A stretch of DNA of 64,000 nt from Rossellomorea vietnamensis NBRC 101237. Lineage in GTDB: Bacteria; Bacillota; Bacilli; Bacillales; Bacillaceae_B. Shown here one piece after another: positions 16,042 to 24,797 of this stretch. The notes beneath the pieces are model-generated. The model ran no database searches. It saw only the letters and a program-made list of their open reading frames with translations, and was not told the origin of the DNA. How positions within the stretch are numbered: the first letter of the stretch is position 1; every line of letters begins with the position of its first letter. The stretch spans positions 1-64,000 of the forward strand of contig NZ_BCVQ01000004.1 in the NCBI RefSeq assembly GCF_001591825.1, written 5' to 3'. A program made the translations under genes and the position numbers.

Positions 16042-18570
16042 ATGATTGGTTATTGGGGGAAAGTGAAGAAAGGAATCGTTGTATTGACTGTTTTGGCTGT
16101 GATCGGCAGTGTGGCTACTACTGGAATCATGGCCAAAAAGAATGAAAAGAACATTAAAGGGAACCTTGTGATTGCAGGAGGGGCATTAGGAAGCAGTAAC
16201 TCGGATGTGTATGAAACGTTCATTGAATTATCCGGAGGAAAGAAGGAAGCTAAAATAGGAATCATTCCATCCGCTTCCGGTTCTATGAAATCTTCCGTTC
16301 AATTCAAAGAAGATTTGATTTCATATGGAGTGGATGAAAAATCCATTGAAATCCTTCCTTTTTCTTCTCATGATTTCAAAGGGACAGAAGAGGATGAAAG
16401 TAAATGGAAGAAAAACGCTGAAAATCATCACATCACCAAAAGGATAAAAAAACTCACAGGTATTTGGTTTGTCGGTGGTGACCAGCTGAAAATCACCGAT
16501 ACATTAATGAAAGAGAATGGGGAAAGGACAAGAGCACTGGAAGAAATATGGGGGATTTACCGGAAAGGTGCCGTACTTGGCGGGACAAGCGCCGGAGCCG
16601 CCATCATGAGTGACGTGATGATAACGGGTGGAGACAGCTTAGGGGGCCTCCGTCAGGAATTTACAACAGAGGACGTATCTAATCCGGAAGAGGAATATGC
16701 ACCAGTTTATATTGAGAAGGGACTGGGATTCTTTCAATGGGGCATTGTCGATCAACATTTCAATGAACGATCACGCCTTGGCAGGTTAGCCGCCACGGCC
16801 TTACGTTACAAAACAGCTGATGAATTAGCCTATGGAATCGATGAGGATACGGCGATGGTTGTGAACAATCAGGAAGAGACTATTTCCGTATTGGGCAGAA
16901 CCAATGTGACCATTGTAGATGTTTCAGGCTCCGCTACAACCGGAGACGGGATTCGTGATCTTGATATCAGTTATCTCTCCCCGGGTGATAAGCTACAGGT
17001 GAAAACGAAAGAGTTCACCATGGCTGAAGATAAGCTTGAAACAAAGGGCTATGAATATTACAATTTTAAACCTCTGCAGGCTACCGGGATCTTATCGTCT
17101 TATGGGACATTGCCGCACTATCTTTCATATTCGTTGGTAGACAACGAAGCGGTAGAGGAAGTATCCAGCTATCTATATGATAGTAAAGGAAATGGTTTTG
17201 AGCTTACATTCAAACAAACGGATGAAACGAATGGCTACTGGGGTTATCAGGATGGTCAAAAGGATTCCTACTCCATCCTTCATGTGAAAATGGATGTATC
17301 TCCTGTGAAAGTCAATTTTAGTGAGAAAGATCGGCTGAAACAAGACTTTAAGAAATCTACGCTCGACGTTCCCAAGAGTTCTTTTGATCCTGAAACAAAA
17401 GGAAGCTTGGTGATCGTCGGTGGGGCTTTGGGCAGCAGCAATGAAGAGGTTTATAACGAATTCATTAAGCGTGCCGGTGAAAATGGGAAAATCGGGATCG
17501 TCCCGGCAGCAAGCTCCAGTTTAAAGTCTTCACATGCCTTTAAAGAGGATTTGACCTCATATGGTGTACCGGCGGAAAACATCGATATCCTCCCTATATC
17601 CAATCATGACTTTAAAGGTACAGAGGAAAATGAAGAAGATTGGATCGACAATAAGAATGATCCTGGTCTTGCAAAACGGATCCTGGAGTATGATGGGATC
17701 TGGTTTGTGGGAGGCGATCAAACGAATATCACACAATCTTTATTGAACGAAGACGGAACAAAATCACAGGCGCTCAGCAGTGTGCGGGAAATTTACCGAA
17801 ATGGAGCGGTCCTTGGTGGTACAAGTGCAGGAGCCGCCATCATGAGTGATGTGATGATTGCAGGCGGTGGAAGCTACGACACACTTTCAAAGGGTTTTAC
17901 GGAAAACTATGATGGTATGTCCCAGCAAGAAGGCGGCCCCGGGTACCTTGAGAAGGGTCTTGGCTTTTTCCCATATGGCATTGTTGACCAGCACTTTGAT
18001 AAAAAAGCACGATTAGGCCGGCTGATTGCAACGACAGCAGTCTATGGAAAAGAAAATGAGTTATCTTATGGAATCGATGAGGACACTGCATTGATCTGGG
18101 ATAACGCATCCAAGACGGTTGAAGTAAAAGGAAGAGGCGGTGTATCACTAGTCGATTTAAGTCAGTCAGATCTGTCACCATCTATTCATACGTATAAAGA
18201 TATCCGTTTATCGTGGATCACATCAGGTGATCAATACAATGTTGAATCGAAAGAATTCTCAATCAGCAAACACAAAATGTCGACAAAAGACTATGAATAC
18301 TATGAATATAACGCAGTGCCACATACGGGAGTATTAACTCCACATCCTGCACTTGCAAACTACTTAAGCTACAGCCTGATTGATAATGTTGGTCAGGATG
18401 AAGTAAAAAGCTTTAGCTTTTCACGAGGTGAAGGATTTCAGCTTACCTTCAGGAAAGGAAATCAGACAGAAGGTTTCTGGGGGTACCGGGACGGGAACAA
18501 GGATGATTATTCATTCCTCGAGGTTGAGATGGATATTGATCCTGTATCAGTCACGATTGAAGACAACTAA
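16042..18570 (+). CDS. Secreted tandem-domain cyanophycinase-like peptidase (S51)
   Basis: An 842-residue secreted protein. It has a basic N-terminus, a hydrophobic signal (about 10-28) and then two homologous halves (about 40-440 and 452-842). Each half opens with G-LVI-GGALGSSN, contains HDFKGTEE and GIWFVGGDQ, and keeps the S51 nucleophile elbow GGTSAGAAIMSDVMI (Ser183 and Ser595) and the VDQHF motif. Each ends with its own beta-rich C-domain (LSYSLVDN/LSYSLIDN...GYWGY/GFWGY). S51 cyanophycinases split beta-Asp-Arg dipeptides from cyanophycin, so an extracellular role in using this polymer is the likely reading. Both active sites look intact. A TTG 3 bp upstream is an alternative start. 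Confidence 0.8.
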   Translation: MIGYWGKVKKGIVVLTVLAVIGSVATTGIMAKKNEKNIKGNLVIAGGALGSSNSDVYETFIELSGGKKEAKIGIIPSASGSMKSSVQFKEDLISYGVDEKSIEILPFSSHDFKGTEEDESKWKKNAENHHITKRIKKLTGIWFVGGDQLKITDTLMKENGERTRALEEIWGIYRKGAVLGGTSAGAAIMSDVMITGGDSLGGLRQEFTTEDVSNPEEEYAPVYIEKGLGFFQWGIVDQHFNERSRLGRLAATALRYKTADELAYGIDEDTAMVVNNQEETISVLGRTNVTIVDVSGSATTGDGIRDLDISYLSPGDKLQVKTKEFTMAEDKLETKGYEYYNFKPLQATGILSSYGTLPHYLSYSLVDNEAVEEVSSYLYDSKGNGFELTFKQTDETNGYWGYQDGQKDSYSILHVKMDVSPVKVNFSEKDRLKQDFKKSTLDVPKSSFDPETKGSLVIVGGALGSSNEEVYNEFIKRAGENGKIGIVPAASSSLKSSHAFKEDLTSYGVPAENIDILPISNHDFKGTEENEEDWIDNKNDPGLAKRILEYDGIWFVGGDQTNITQSLLNEDGTKSQALSSVREIYRNGAVLGGTSAGAAIMSDVMIAGGGSYDTLSKGFTENYDGMSQQEGGPGYLEKGLGFFPYGIVDQHFDKKARLGRLIATTAVYGKENELSYGIDEDTALIWDNASKTVEVKGRGGVSLVDLSQSDLSPSIHTYKDIRLSWITSGDQYNVESKEFSISKHKMSTKDYEYYEYNAVPHTGVLTPHPALANYLSYSLIDNVGQDEVKSFSFSRGEGFQLTFRKGNQTEGFWGYRDGNKDDYSFLEVEMDIDPVSVTIEDN

Positions 18571-18577
18571 CATGGAA

Positions 18578-18616
18578 AAACAGCCTGGGCGAAATTTGCC
18601 CGGGCTGTTTCGTTAT
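18578..18616 (+). terminator. Terminator of the cyanophycinase gene
   Basis: AAACAGCCTGGGC (18578-18590) pairs with GCCCGGGCTGTTT (18598-18610), one G-U pair; a T-containing tail follows. Confidence 0.65.
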
Positions 18617-18727
18617 TCTATGATTAATATGACATTTGAACTGTATTATATAATGTAGCATCTGATATACTTGTGATAACAAAGTGCTAGCAGTTAATAG
18701 CGCATTGATAGAATAGGGGGACGAACC

Positions 18728-18925
18728 TTGTCAGATCAAGGAAGAATGCAACTTAATGTAAGGGTAGATAAAGAAACGTACGAGAAATTGGATGAAATTG
18801 TAGAATACTATCAGAAGAACACAAAAATTGGCAGGGTCTATAAAGGTGACGTCTTAACAGACATCATTCACAAATCCTATGAGATCATGGAGAAGCAAAA
18901 AAGGATTCAAAACCGAAAATACTAG
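18728..18925 (+). CDS. Small ribbon-helix-helix-like protein
   Basis: A 65-residue basic protein. It opens with a short strand (MQLNVRVDKETYEKLDEIVEYY) followed by a helix-turn-helix and a Lys-rich tail. That build fits a ribbon-helix-helix DNA-binding protein, although no operator or partner toxin gene is evident. The TTG start at 18728 has AGGGGG 7 bp upstream; ATG 18746 is an alternative. It stands alone between the cyanophycinase gene and desK, with about 120 bp to desK. I cannot assign it to a named family. Confidence 0.5.
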   Translation: MSDQGRMQLNVRVDKETYEKLDEIVEYYQKNTKIGRVYKGDVLTDIIHKSYEIMEKQKRIQNRKY

Positions 18926-19043
18926 TACTCAGACATCCCTGAAGATCAATAAATTCTCATAGGCAACATATGAAAATCAGGGTCATGTATGTCATAATAT
19001 AGGGGACATATTCAAAACATTGAAAACAAAAGAGGTATTCAGC

Positions 19044-20186
19044 GTGCAAATGCCGAAAAAATTAATCAATATTCAAAGAGGTTCAGGTATTTCCCCCTAC
19101 ATATGGAGTATTATCAGCATTCTGCCATTTTACTTTATCTTTCAATCTTCTTCTACGATTGAAATTGCGGTGGGGATTTTCTTGACCATTACATTTTTTA
19201 TTTCCTTACGTTTTGCTTTTATCTCGAAAGATTGGCCGGTTTATTTATGGACATCGATATTGATTGCGATTTCCATCACCATGACCATCCAGTTTAATTT
19301 TATTTATTTCGCCTTTTACATTGCATACTACAACGGGAATATAAAGAACCGGGTTGCATTTTTGACCCTTTACATCATTCATCTTGTCCTGACGACGGCA
19401 TCGATCAATTATAATTTCGTGCTGCAGGACGAATTATTCCTTTCCCAGTTTCCCTTCATCCTGATTATCTGGATCAGCGTCATCCTGCTTCCGTTCAATA
19501 TTTATAATCGGAATAAACAGGTTCAGCTGGAAGACCAACTGGAAGATGCTAATAAGCGGATATCGGACCTTGTCAAACAGGAAGAGCGTCAGAGAATTGC
19601 CAGGGATCTGCACGATACACTTGGTCAAAAGCTTTCATTGATCGGACTGAAAAGTGACCTCGCGAGAAAATTGGTATACAAGAACCCGGAGCAGGCAAGA
19701 AGTGAATTACAGGACGTCCAGCAAACGGCAAGAACCGCATTAAGTGAGGTCAGGACGATGGTCTCCCAGATGAGGGGGATTCGATTGAAAGATGAAATCG
19801 TCAGGATCAAGCAGCTGTTGAAGGCTGCTGAAATTGAATTCCGGATGACTGATGACACCACCCTTCCTCAGACATCACTCTTTCTGGAAAACATCTTAAG
19901 CATGTGCTTGAAAGAGGCCGTGACCAATGTGGTGAAACATAGCAAGGCTTCCACCTGTGAATTGATCATCGAGGAATCGGATAAAGAGATGACCATTGTG
20001 GTGAAGGATGATGGTGTGGGGATCGGGAGTGACTATACTCAGTCCAAAGGCAGTGGTCTGATCGGGATGAGAGAGCGGTTGGAATTTGTCAACGGAAGCC
20101 TTGACATCGTTTCGGTGGATGGTACCACCTTGATCATGCGGGTTCCGAAAGTAATCAAGCAGACAGACAGGGAGGGAATGGAATGA
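19044..20186 (+). CDS. desK: Thermosensor histidine kinase DesK
   Basis: A 380-residue membrane kinase close to B. subtilis DesK. The N-terminal half holds about five transmembrane segments that sense membrane order. It is followed by a linker coiled coil (LEDQLEDANKRISDLVKQEE), the phospho-accepting RDLHDTLGQKLSLIGLKSDL with His190, and a HATPase domain (CLKEAVTNVVKHS, DDGVGIG, GLIGMRERL). It phosphorylates DesR in the cold. GTG 19044 follows AGAGG by 8 bp and is preferred to TTG 19020. It overlaps desR by 4 bp (ATGA). The desaturase gene des, normally next to desK, is not in the window. Confidence 0.9.
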   Translation: MQMPKKLINIQRGSGISPYIWSIISILPFYFIFQSSSTIEIAVGIFLTITFFISLRFAFISKDWPVYLWTSILIAISITMTIQFNFIYFAFYIAYYNGNIKNRVAFLTLYIIHLVLTTASINYNFVLQDELFLSQFPFILIIWISVILLPFNIYNRNKQVQLEDQLEDANKRISDLVKQEERQRIARDLHDTLGQKLSLIGLKSDLARKLVYKNPEQARSELQDVQQTARTALSEVRTMVSQMRGIRLKDEIVRIKQLLKAAEIEFRMTDDTTLPQTSLFLENILSMCLKEAVTNVVKHSKASTCELIIEESDKEMTIVVKDDGVGIGSDYTQSKGSGLIGMRERLEFVNGSLDIVSVDGTTLIMRVPKVIKQTDREGME

Positions 20187-20782
20187 TTCGGATTGTGATT
20201 GCGGAAGATCAGCGAATGCTGTTGGGCGCATTAGGGTCTCTACTGAGCCTGGAGGATGATATGGAAGTGGTTGGAAAAGCAGGCAATGGAGAAGAAGCCA
20301 TTTCCCTCGTTCATGAACTGAAGCCGGATATTTGTATCATGGATATTGAAATGCCTGAAAAGACGGGACTTGAAGCGGCAGAGGAATTAAAAGGGAAAGA
20401 TTGTAAGGTGATCATCCTTACCACCTTTGCCAGATCAGGCTACTTTCAGCGGGCATTAAAGGGTGGCGTGAAAGGGTATTTGTTGAAGGACAGTCCGAGT
20501 GAGGAGCTTGCGAACTCTATCCGGCTTGTGATGGATGGTAAGCGTATCTATGCACCGGAGCTGATGGATGATGTCTACAGCGAAGAAAATCCACTCACAG
20601 ACCGTGAAAAAGAAGTCCTCGAGCTCGTTGCCGATGGAAAGAACACTAAGGAAATCGCCGATGAACTAAAGCTTAAAACAGGTACGGTCAGGAACTATAT
20701 CTCCACCATACTCGACAAGCTGGAAGTGAAAAACCGAATCGAAGCCATCACACAATCCAAAGAAAAAGGATGGTTTAAATAA
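20183..20782 (+). CDS. desR: Response regulator DesR
   Basis: A 199-residue NarL/LuxR-type response regulator. The receiver has acidic residues near 8-10 and the phospho-acceptor Asp54 (CIMDIEMPEKTG), with Thr and Lys in ILTTF and LLKDS. A C-terminal LuxR helix-turn-helix follows (LTDREKEVLELVADGKNTKEI). In B. subtilis, phosphorylated DesR activates the fatty-acid desaturase gene after a cold shift. It is translationally coupled to desK and followed by a strong terminator. Confidence 0.92.
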   Translation: MIRIVIAEDQRMLLGALGSLLSLEDDMEVVGKAGNGEEAISLVHELKPDICIMDIEMPEKTGLEAAEELKGKDCKVIILTTFARSGYFQRALKGGVKGYLLKDSPSEELANSIRLVMDGKRIYAPELMDDVYSEENPLTDREKEVLELVADGKNTKEIADELKLKTGTVRNYISTILDKLEVKNRIEAITQSKEKGWFK

Positions 20783-20823
20783 AAAGAGGGACGGACCTTT
20801 TTGAAGGTCCGTCCCTCTTTTTA
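20781..20823. terminator. Terminator of desKR, repeated stem
   Basis: AGAGGGACGGACCTT (20785-20799) pairs with its complement (20804-20818) around TTTG, flanked by A5/T5. The stem is identical to that at 15038-15071. The following 175 bp to the next promoter hold no gene I can support. Confidence 0.85.
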
Positions 20824-20997
20824 TAATTTTGCATGATATTGAATGTTTATTTGGATTTGATCGGGATGTAGAAACGAACTGACGAAATTTTTAATAAAAA
20901 AATATATCATAACATTTAACCTGCTCCACCTTTTGCTGTCATTGAGTTCGACAGCCATATGGAATCCCATTAAGAATGATGGTATTGTTTTTTTATG

Positions 20998-21025
20998 TTG
21001 ACAAGTCAATGAATCATGATACGAT
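20998..21025 (+). promoter_or_regulatory. SigA promoter of the thiamine operon
   Basis: TTGACA (20998-21003), 16-bp spacer, TACGAT (21020-21025), about 30 bp before the TPP aptamer. Confidence 0.7.
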
Positions 21026-21055
21026 AGCATCGAAAACAAAATTTCATAAGACGAT

Positions 21056-21146
21056 CCACTAGGGGTGCCTTCGAAAAGGCTGAGATTAAAGTGTGACTTT
21101 AAGACCCTTTGAACCTGATCTGGTTGAGACCAGCGTAGGGAAGTGG
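21056..21146 (+). ncRNA. TPP riboswitch (THI element)
   Basis: The classical THI-box order is present: GGGGTGCC, GGCTGAGA, ACCCTTTGAACCTGATCTGG, then ACCAGCGTAGGGAAGTGG. P1 forms between CCACT (21056-21060) and AGTGG (21142-21146). A terminator hairpin starts 45 bp downstream. The P1 3' strand GGGAAGTGG is also nearly complementary to the terminator arm CCACTTTC, giving a plausible anti-terminator without TPP. Confidence 0.95.
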
Positions 21147-21190
21147 TGTTTGACGGTCACATAGAATATAATTCTATTATTCTGATCTCA

Positions 21191-21236
21191 AGCCACTTTC
21201 TGTATGCTGTATGCATAATGGAAAGTGGCTTTTTTT
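21191..21236 (+). terminator. Riboswitch-controlled terminator
   Basis: AGCCACTTTC (21191-21200) pairs perfectly with GAAAGTGGCT (21221-21230), followed by TTTTTT. It is the expression platform of the TPP riboswitch, upstream of tenA. Confidence 0.9.
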
Positions 21237-21276
21237 GTTGCCCATTTCGGGTCGTCTGGAAAAGGAGCAGGAAATC

Positions 21277-21984
21277 ATGACATTTTCAACAGTGTTACGA
21301 AACGAAGTCAACGACATTTGGGGCGCAAGTTTCGATCATCCTTTTGTCAAAGGGATCGGGGATGGGACTCTCCCCATCGAGAAGTTCAAGTACTACCTCT
21401 TGCAAGATGCCTATTATCTTTCACATTTCTCGAAGGTGCAGGCGCTTGGTGCTGCAAAAGCATTGGACTTACATACCACATCACGAATGGCATCCCACGC
21501 TGTAGGAACCAATGAAGCAGAGCTTTCTCTTCATGAAAATTTCTCTAAACGATTAGGGATCACGGATGATGAAAAAAAGAATTTCAAACCGGCTCCTACG
21601 GCGTACGCTTATACGTCCCATATGTATCGTTCCGCAAGATATGGGGGCTTAGCTGATATCCTGGCGGCAATCCTCCCATGTTACTGGCTCTATTATGAGA
21701 TCGGCGAACGCTTGAAATCATGCACGCCGGAACAACCGGTGTATCAGGAATGGATTAAGGCATACGGCGGGGAATGGTTTAAAGAGTTAGTGGAGGAACA
21801 AATCAATAGGCTTGATGAATTGGCAGAAACAATGACCTTACACGATAAAGAAAGAATGAAAGAAAATTTCATTATGAGCAGCATCTATGAATGGCAGTTT
21901 TGGGAGATGGCTTACACCCTGGAAAAATGGCCGTTTCAGAATGCACTGGATGCAGGAAAAGAAATGAGCGAACACCATGTCTAA
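21277..21984 (+). CDS. tenA: Aminopyrimidine aminohydrolase / thiaminase II
   Basis: A 235-residue all-helical TenA. It hydrolyses aminomethylpyrimidine breakdown products of thiamine to HMP for re-use. The catalytic Cys is at residue 135 (AILPCYWLYYEIG), the same position as in B. subtilis TenA, with Asp and Glu ligands in LLQDAYYLSHFSK and YEWQFWEMA. The start is ATG 21277 after AAAAGGAGCAGG; the upstream in-frame codons lie in the riboswitch terminator. It is the first gene of the operon and overlaps ykoE by 8 bp. Confidence 0.93.
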   Translation: MTFSTVLRNEVNDIWGASFDHPFVKGIGDGTLPIEKFKYYLLQDAYYLSHFSKVQALGAAKALDLHTTSRMASHAVGTNEAELSLHENFSKRLGITDDEKKNFKPAPTAYAYTSHMYRSARYGGLADILAAILPCYWLYYEIGERLKSCTPEQPVYQEWIKAYGGEWFKELVEEQINRLDELAETMTLHDKERMKENFIMSSIYEWQFWEMAYTLEKWPFQNALDAGKEMSEHHV

Positions 21985-22555
21985 ATTAAAACTGACCGAT
22001 ATTTTAGTGACGGTGGTCATTTCCATCATGTTCGGGGTCATTTATAAGCTTTGGGGTCCATTTTATAACCTGTTGAAGCCGATCGGGTTGCATGCAGATC
22101 AACTCATCTATGGAATGTGGTTCATGGCGGCCACCGTAGCATTCTTGATCATCCGAAAACCCGGTGTCGCCCTTTTAGCCGAAATCGCAGCTTCTTCAGG
22201 AGAGTTTCTCATGGGCTCTGAATGGGGACTCGAGGTCCTTTTATTCGGAGTCATTCAAGGGTTAATGGCAGAATCGGTTTTCTTCCTGACGAAATACAGA
22301 CGCTATGATCTTTCGATTATCTGTTTTGCTGCGTTCGGTTCCGCATGGGGATCCATCTTCATGGATTACATGAAAGGGTATATGGGAGATTTAGTCCTTT
22401 GGAATCTGTCATTGTTTATCTTTGCAAGATTACTGGGATCGATTGTCATTGCAGGTGCAGGATCATTTTATTTGGTCAGGGCCCTTGAGAAAACCGGAGT
22501 CACAAGTCTGGTCAGACGTGCAAGTGAGGATGATTACGATGTATTGAACCAGTAA
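21977..22555 (+). CDS. ykoE: ECF transporter S component for HMP/thiamine
   Basis: A 192-residue membrane protein with about five to six helices, matching B. subtilis YkoE. The opening LTDILVTVVISIMFGVIYKLWGP and the central IAASSGEFLMGSEWG are typical. As the S component it binds the thiamine precursor (HMP or thiamine) and docks on the YkoD ATPase and YkoC. It overlaps tenA by 8 bp. YkoF, the soluble thiamine/HMP-binding protein of the B. subtilis ykoFEDC operon, is missing here. Confidence 0.88.
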   Translation: MSKLKLTDILVTVVISIMFGVIYKLWGPFYNLLKPIGLHADQLIYGMWFMAATVAFLIIRKPGVALLAEIAASSGEFLMGSEWGLEVLLFGVIQGLMAESVFFLTKYRRYDLSIICFAAFGSAWGSIFMDYMKGYMGDLVLWNLSLFIFARLLGSIVIAGAGSFYLVRALEKTGVTSLVRRASEDDYDVLNQ

Positions 22556-22569
22556 AGGGGGTGATGCTT

Positions 22570-23997
22570 ATGCATGTCGAAAACCTTGGACTTACCTATC
22601 CCGGAACAGGGAAACGGATGTTTAATGAAGTCAGTCTTTCTATCAATGAAGGGGAGAAAGTATTGCTATTGGGTCCATCAGGATGCGGGAAGTCAACACT
22701 ATTACATGTTTTATCCGGAGTGATCCCCCGCTCCGTCGATGTTCCCATGAGAGCTGCAAAATTGGAGGTATCTGATTCTTATGGCTATGTATTTCAAGAT
22801 CCGGATTCGCAATTTTGTATGCCATTTGTGGATGAAGAATTAGCCTTTGTGCTGGAGAATTTACGGATTTCCCGTGAAGAGATGAAAGAGGAAATACAAC
22901 GGCTGCTATCGGAGGTGGGACTGGAACTTGAGGATCCCCATACGAAAATCTCAACATTATCAGGAGGCATGAAGCAGAAATTGGCCATTGCTTCTGCGCT
23001 TGCACTTAGACCCGATACCTTGTTCCTGGACGAACCGACTTCATTATTGGATGAGGAAAGTACAAAGTCTGTCTGGAAGACAATCAAAGAAATCGGTTTA
23101 GATAAAACCCTGGTGATCGTTGAGCATAAACTTGATCACGTTCTTGACATGATCGATCGAATCATTCTTTTCGATGCCGATGGAACCATCAGGGCTGATG
23201 GAGCGAAAGAGTGGATCCTGAACCAATACAAGGGTACGTTGATGAACTTTGGTGTGTGGTACCCGGGCGCATGGGAGGAATATCTGTCATCCCGCCAGAT
23301 GAGGGAAAGTCCCTCATTCGGACCTGTGATTGTAAGAATGGAGGACTTTAAAGGCTATATTCAAAAGAAAGAGAAGATTCACCTGCCCTATGCGGTGATT
23401 CGCAAAGGGGAATGGATTGCTGTTACAGGAAGGAATGGGGCAGGGAAATCAACGTTACTCCACAGCTTAATGAAATTCAACCATACTAGCGGGACGTACG
23501 AATTAAACGGAGTACAGATGAAAGGGAAAAAGATTTCTCAAGAGTGTGCCTTCGTTTTTCAAAATCCCGAATTACAGTTTGTCACCCATTCCGTTTTTGA
23601 CGAAGTGGCCTATGGTTACCGGCTAAAGGATTTGAGCGAAGAAAGCATAGAGAGAAAGGTTTATGAGCTACTCCAGCGATTCAACCTTCGTTCATGTAAG
23701 GGACAACATCCTTATTCGTTATCCGTGGGTCAAAAACGCAGACTGAGTGTTGCAGCTTCCATCGTTCCCAGTAAGGAGATTCTGTTATTGGATGAACCAA
23801 CTTTCGGACAGGACGCTCACAATACATTTGAATTGCTCGAAATGCTTCTTGAGTTACAGAGTGAAGGTGTCACCATCTTGATGGTGACTCATGATATCAG
23901 AATCACCCAACACTATGCGACCAGGATATGGACCGTCGAAGAAGGAAGAGTGGTTCAAGATGCGGATGTAGAAGCATCGAGGAGTGAAGCATTATGA
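22570..23997 (+). CDS. ykoD: ECF transporter energising ATPase, two fused ABC domains
   Basis: A 475-residue fused double ABC ATPase. Walker A motifs GPSGCGKST (35-43) and GRNGAGKST (287-295), signatures LSGGMKQK and LSVGQKRR, and Walker B motifs LFLDEPTS and LLLDEPTF are all present. It corresponds to YkoD of the thiamine-precursor ECF transporter and powers uptake by YkoE/YkoC. AAAGGGGG overlaps the GTG/ATG at 22561-22566, so ATG 22570 is the likely start. It is coupled to ykoC by an ATGA overlap. Confidence 0.88.
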   Translation: MHVENLGLTYPGTGKRMFNEVSLSINEGEKVLLLGPSGCGKSTLLHVLSGVIPRSVDVPMRAAKLEVSDSYGYVFQDPDSQFCMPFVDEELAFVLENLRISREEMKEEIQRLLSEVGLELEDPHTKISTLSGGMKQKLAIASALALRPDTLFLDEPTSLLDEESTKSVWKTIKEIGLDKTLVIVEHKLDHVLDMIDRIILFDADGTIRADGAKEWILNQYKGTLMNFGVWYPGAWEEYLSSRQMRESPSFGPVIVRMEDFKGYIQKKEKIHLPYAVIRKGEWIAVTGRNGAGKSTLLHSLMKFNHTSGTYELNGVQMKGKKISQECAFVFQNPELQFVTHSVFDEVAYGYRLKDLSEESIERKVYELLQRFNLRSCKGQHPYSLSVGQKRRLSVAASIVPSKEILLLDEPTFGQDAHNTFELLEMLLELQSEGVTILMVTHDIRITQHYATRIWTVEEGRVVQDADVEASRSEAL

Positions 23998-24797
23998 ACA
24001 TGGAATTAGTTCATAAACACACCTGGCTACATCGCATTAACCCGAGTATGAAATTGATCGTAATGATTGCGCTTTTTCTGTTTTTACTATTCGTTCATTA
24101 CCTGAACTGGCTCGTGTATTTGACCTTGTTCACTTTCCTTTTATTGTGGTCATTCTCTGGATATTCAAAGAGGTTAGTGACGCTGATGGCCATGCCATTT
24201 TTCCTTGTCTTTCTCTCTACGGCATCTTCGATGATCATGTTTGGGAAAGGGGAGACGACTTGGTTTACCTGGGGGATGGTCCATGTGACAGAGGAAAGTT
24301 TTTATAGGGGGTTTCACATTGGTTTAAGGGCATTCCTATTCGCTGTTTTAGGCCTAATGTTTGCTCTGACGACAAGACCTGTCCTCCTGTTTTATTCACT
24401 TATGCAGCAATTGTGCCTTAAGCCGAAGTACGCTTATAGTTTTATGGCCGGTATAAGGCTGATCCCTATCATGATGGAAGAATTCACCACCATTCGGAAT
24501 GCACTGAAAGTCAGGGGCAACCGTGAACGAACAGGCTATAAGAAATTTTTTCATACCATAGAGTCTTATTCCATTCCCTTGCTGGCACAAAGTATCAGGA
24601 GGGCTCACAGAATTGCAGTTGCCATGGATACGAAAGGCTTTGATGGTGAGAGGGAGAGAACCTATTTCTACAAAGTCGGATTTTCAAAATTTGATAGCTA
24701 TTTTATGGGGAGCATCATACTCATGGTTTCCGTAAGTTACATTCTTTCTATTTATCTACCACTATTTCCGACGGGAGATGTTCGCTATGGAAATTGA
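23994..24797 (+). CDS. ykoC: ECF transporter transmembrane T component
   Basis: A 267-residue EcfT-type membrane protein with about five transmembrane helices. The cytoplasmic coupling motifs lie in IRNALKVRGNRER and VAMDTKGFDGERERT; the Arg-rich A-R-G pattern is how EcfT contacts the ATPases. It starts inside the ykoD stop (ATGA) and overlaps tenI. Together with YkoE and YkoD it forms the HMP/thiamine uptake unit. Confidence 0.87.
   Translation: MNMELVHKHTWLHRINPSMKLIVMIALFLFLLFVHYLNWLVYLTLFTFLLLWSFSGYSKRLVTLMAMPFFLVFLSTASSMIMFGKGETTWFTWGMVHVTEESFYRGFHIGLRAFLFAVLGLMFALTTRPVLLFYSLMQQLCLKPKYAYSFMAGIRLIPIMMEEFTTIRNALKVRGNRERTGYKKFFHTIESYSIPLLAQSIRRAHRIAVAMDTKGFDGERERTYFYKVGFSKFDSYFMGSIILMVSVSYILSIYLPLFPTGDVRYGN

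Noticed and set aside
20821-21039. Minus-strand 72-codon frame in the thi leader region
   Set aside because: AT-rich, no RBS, overlaps the terminator and the thi promoter; no family pattern.
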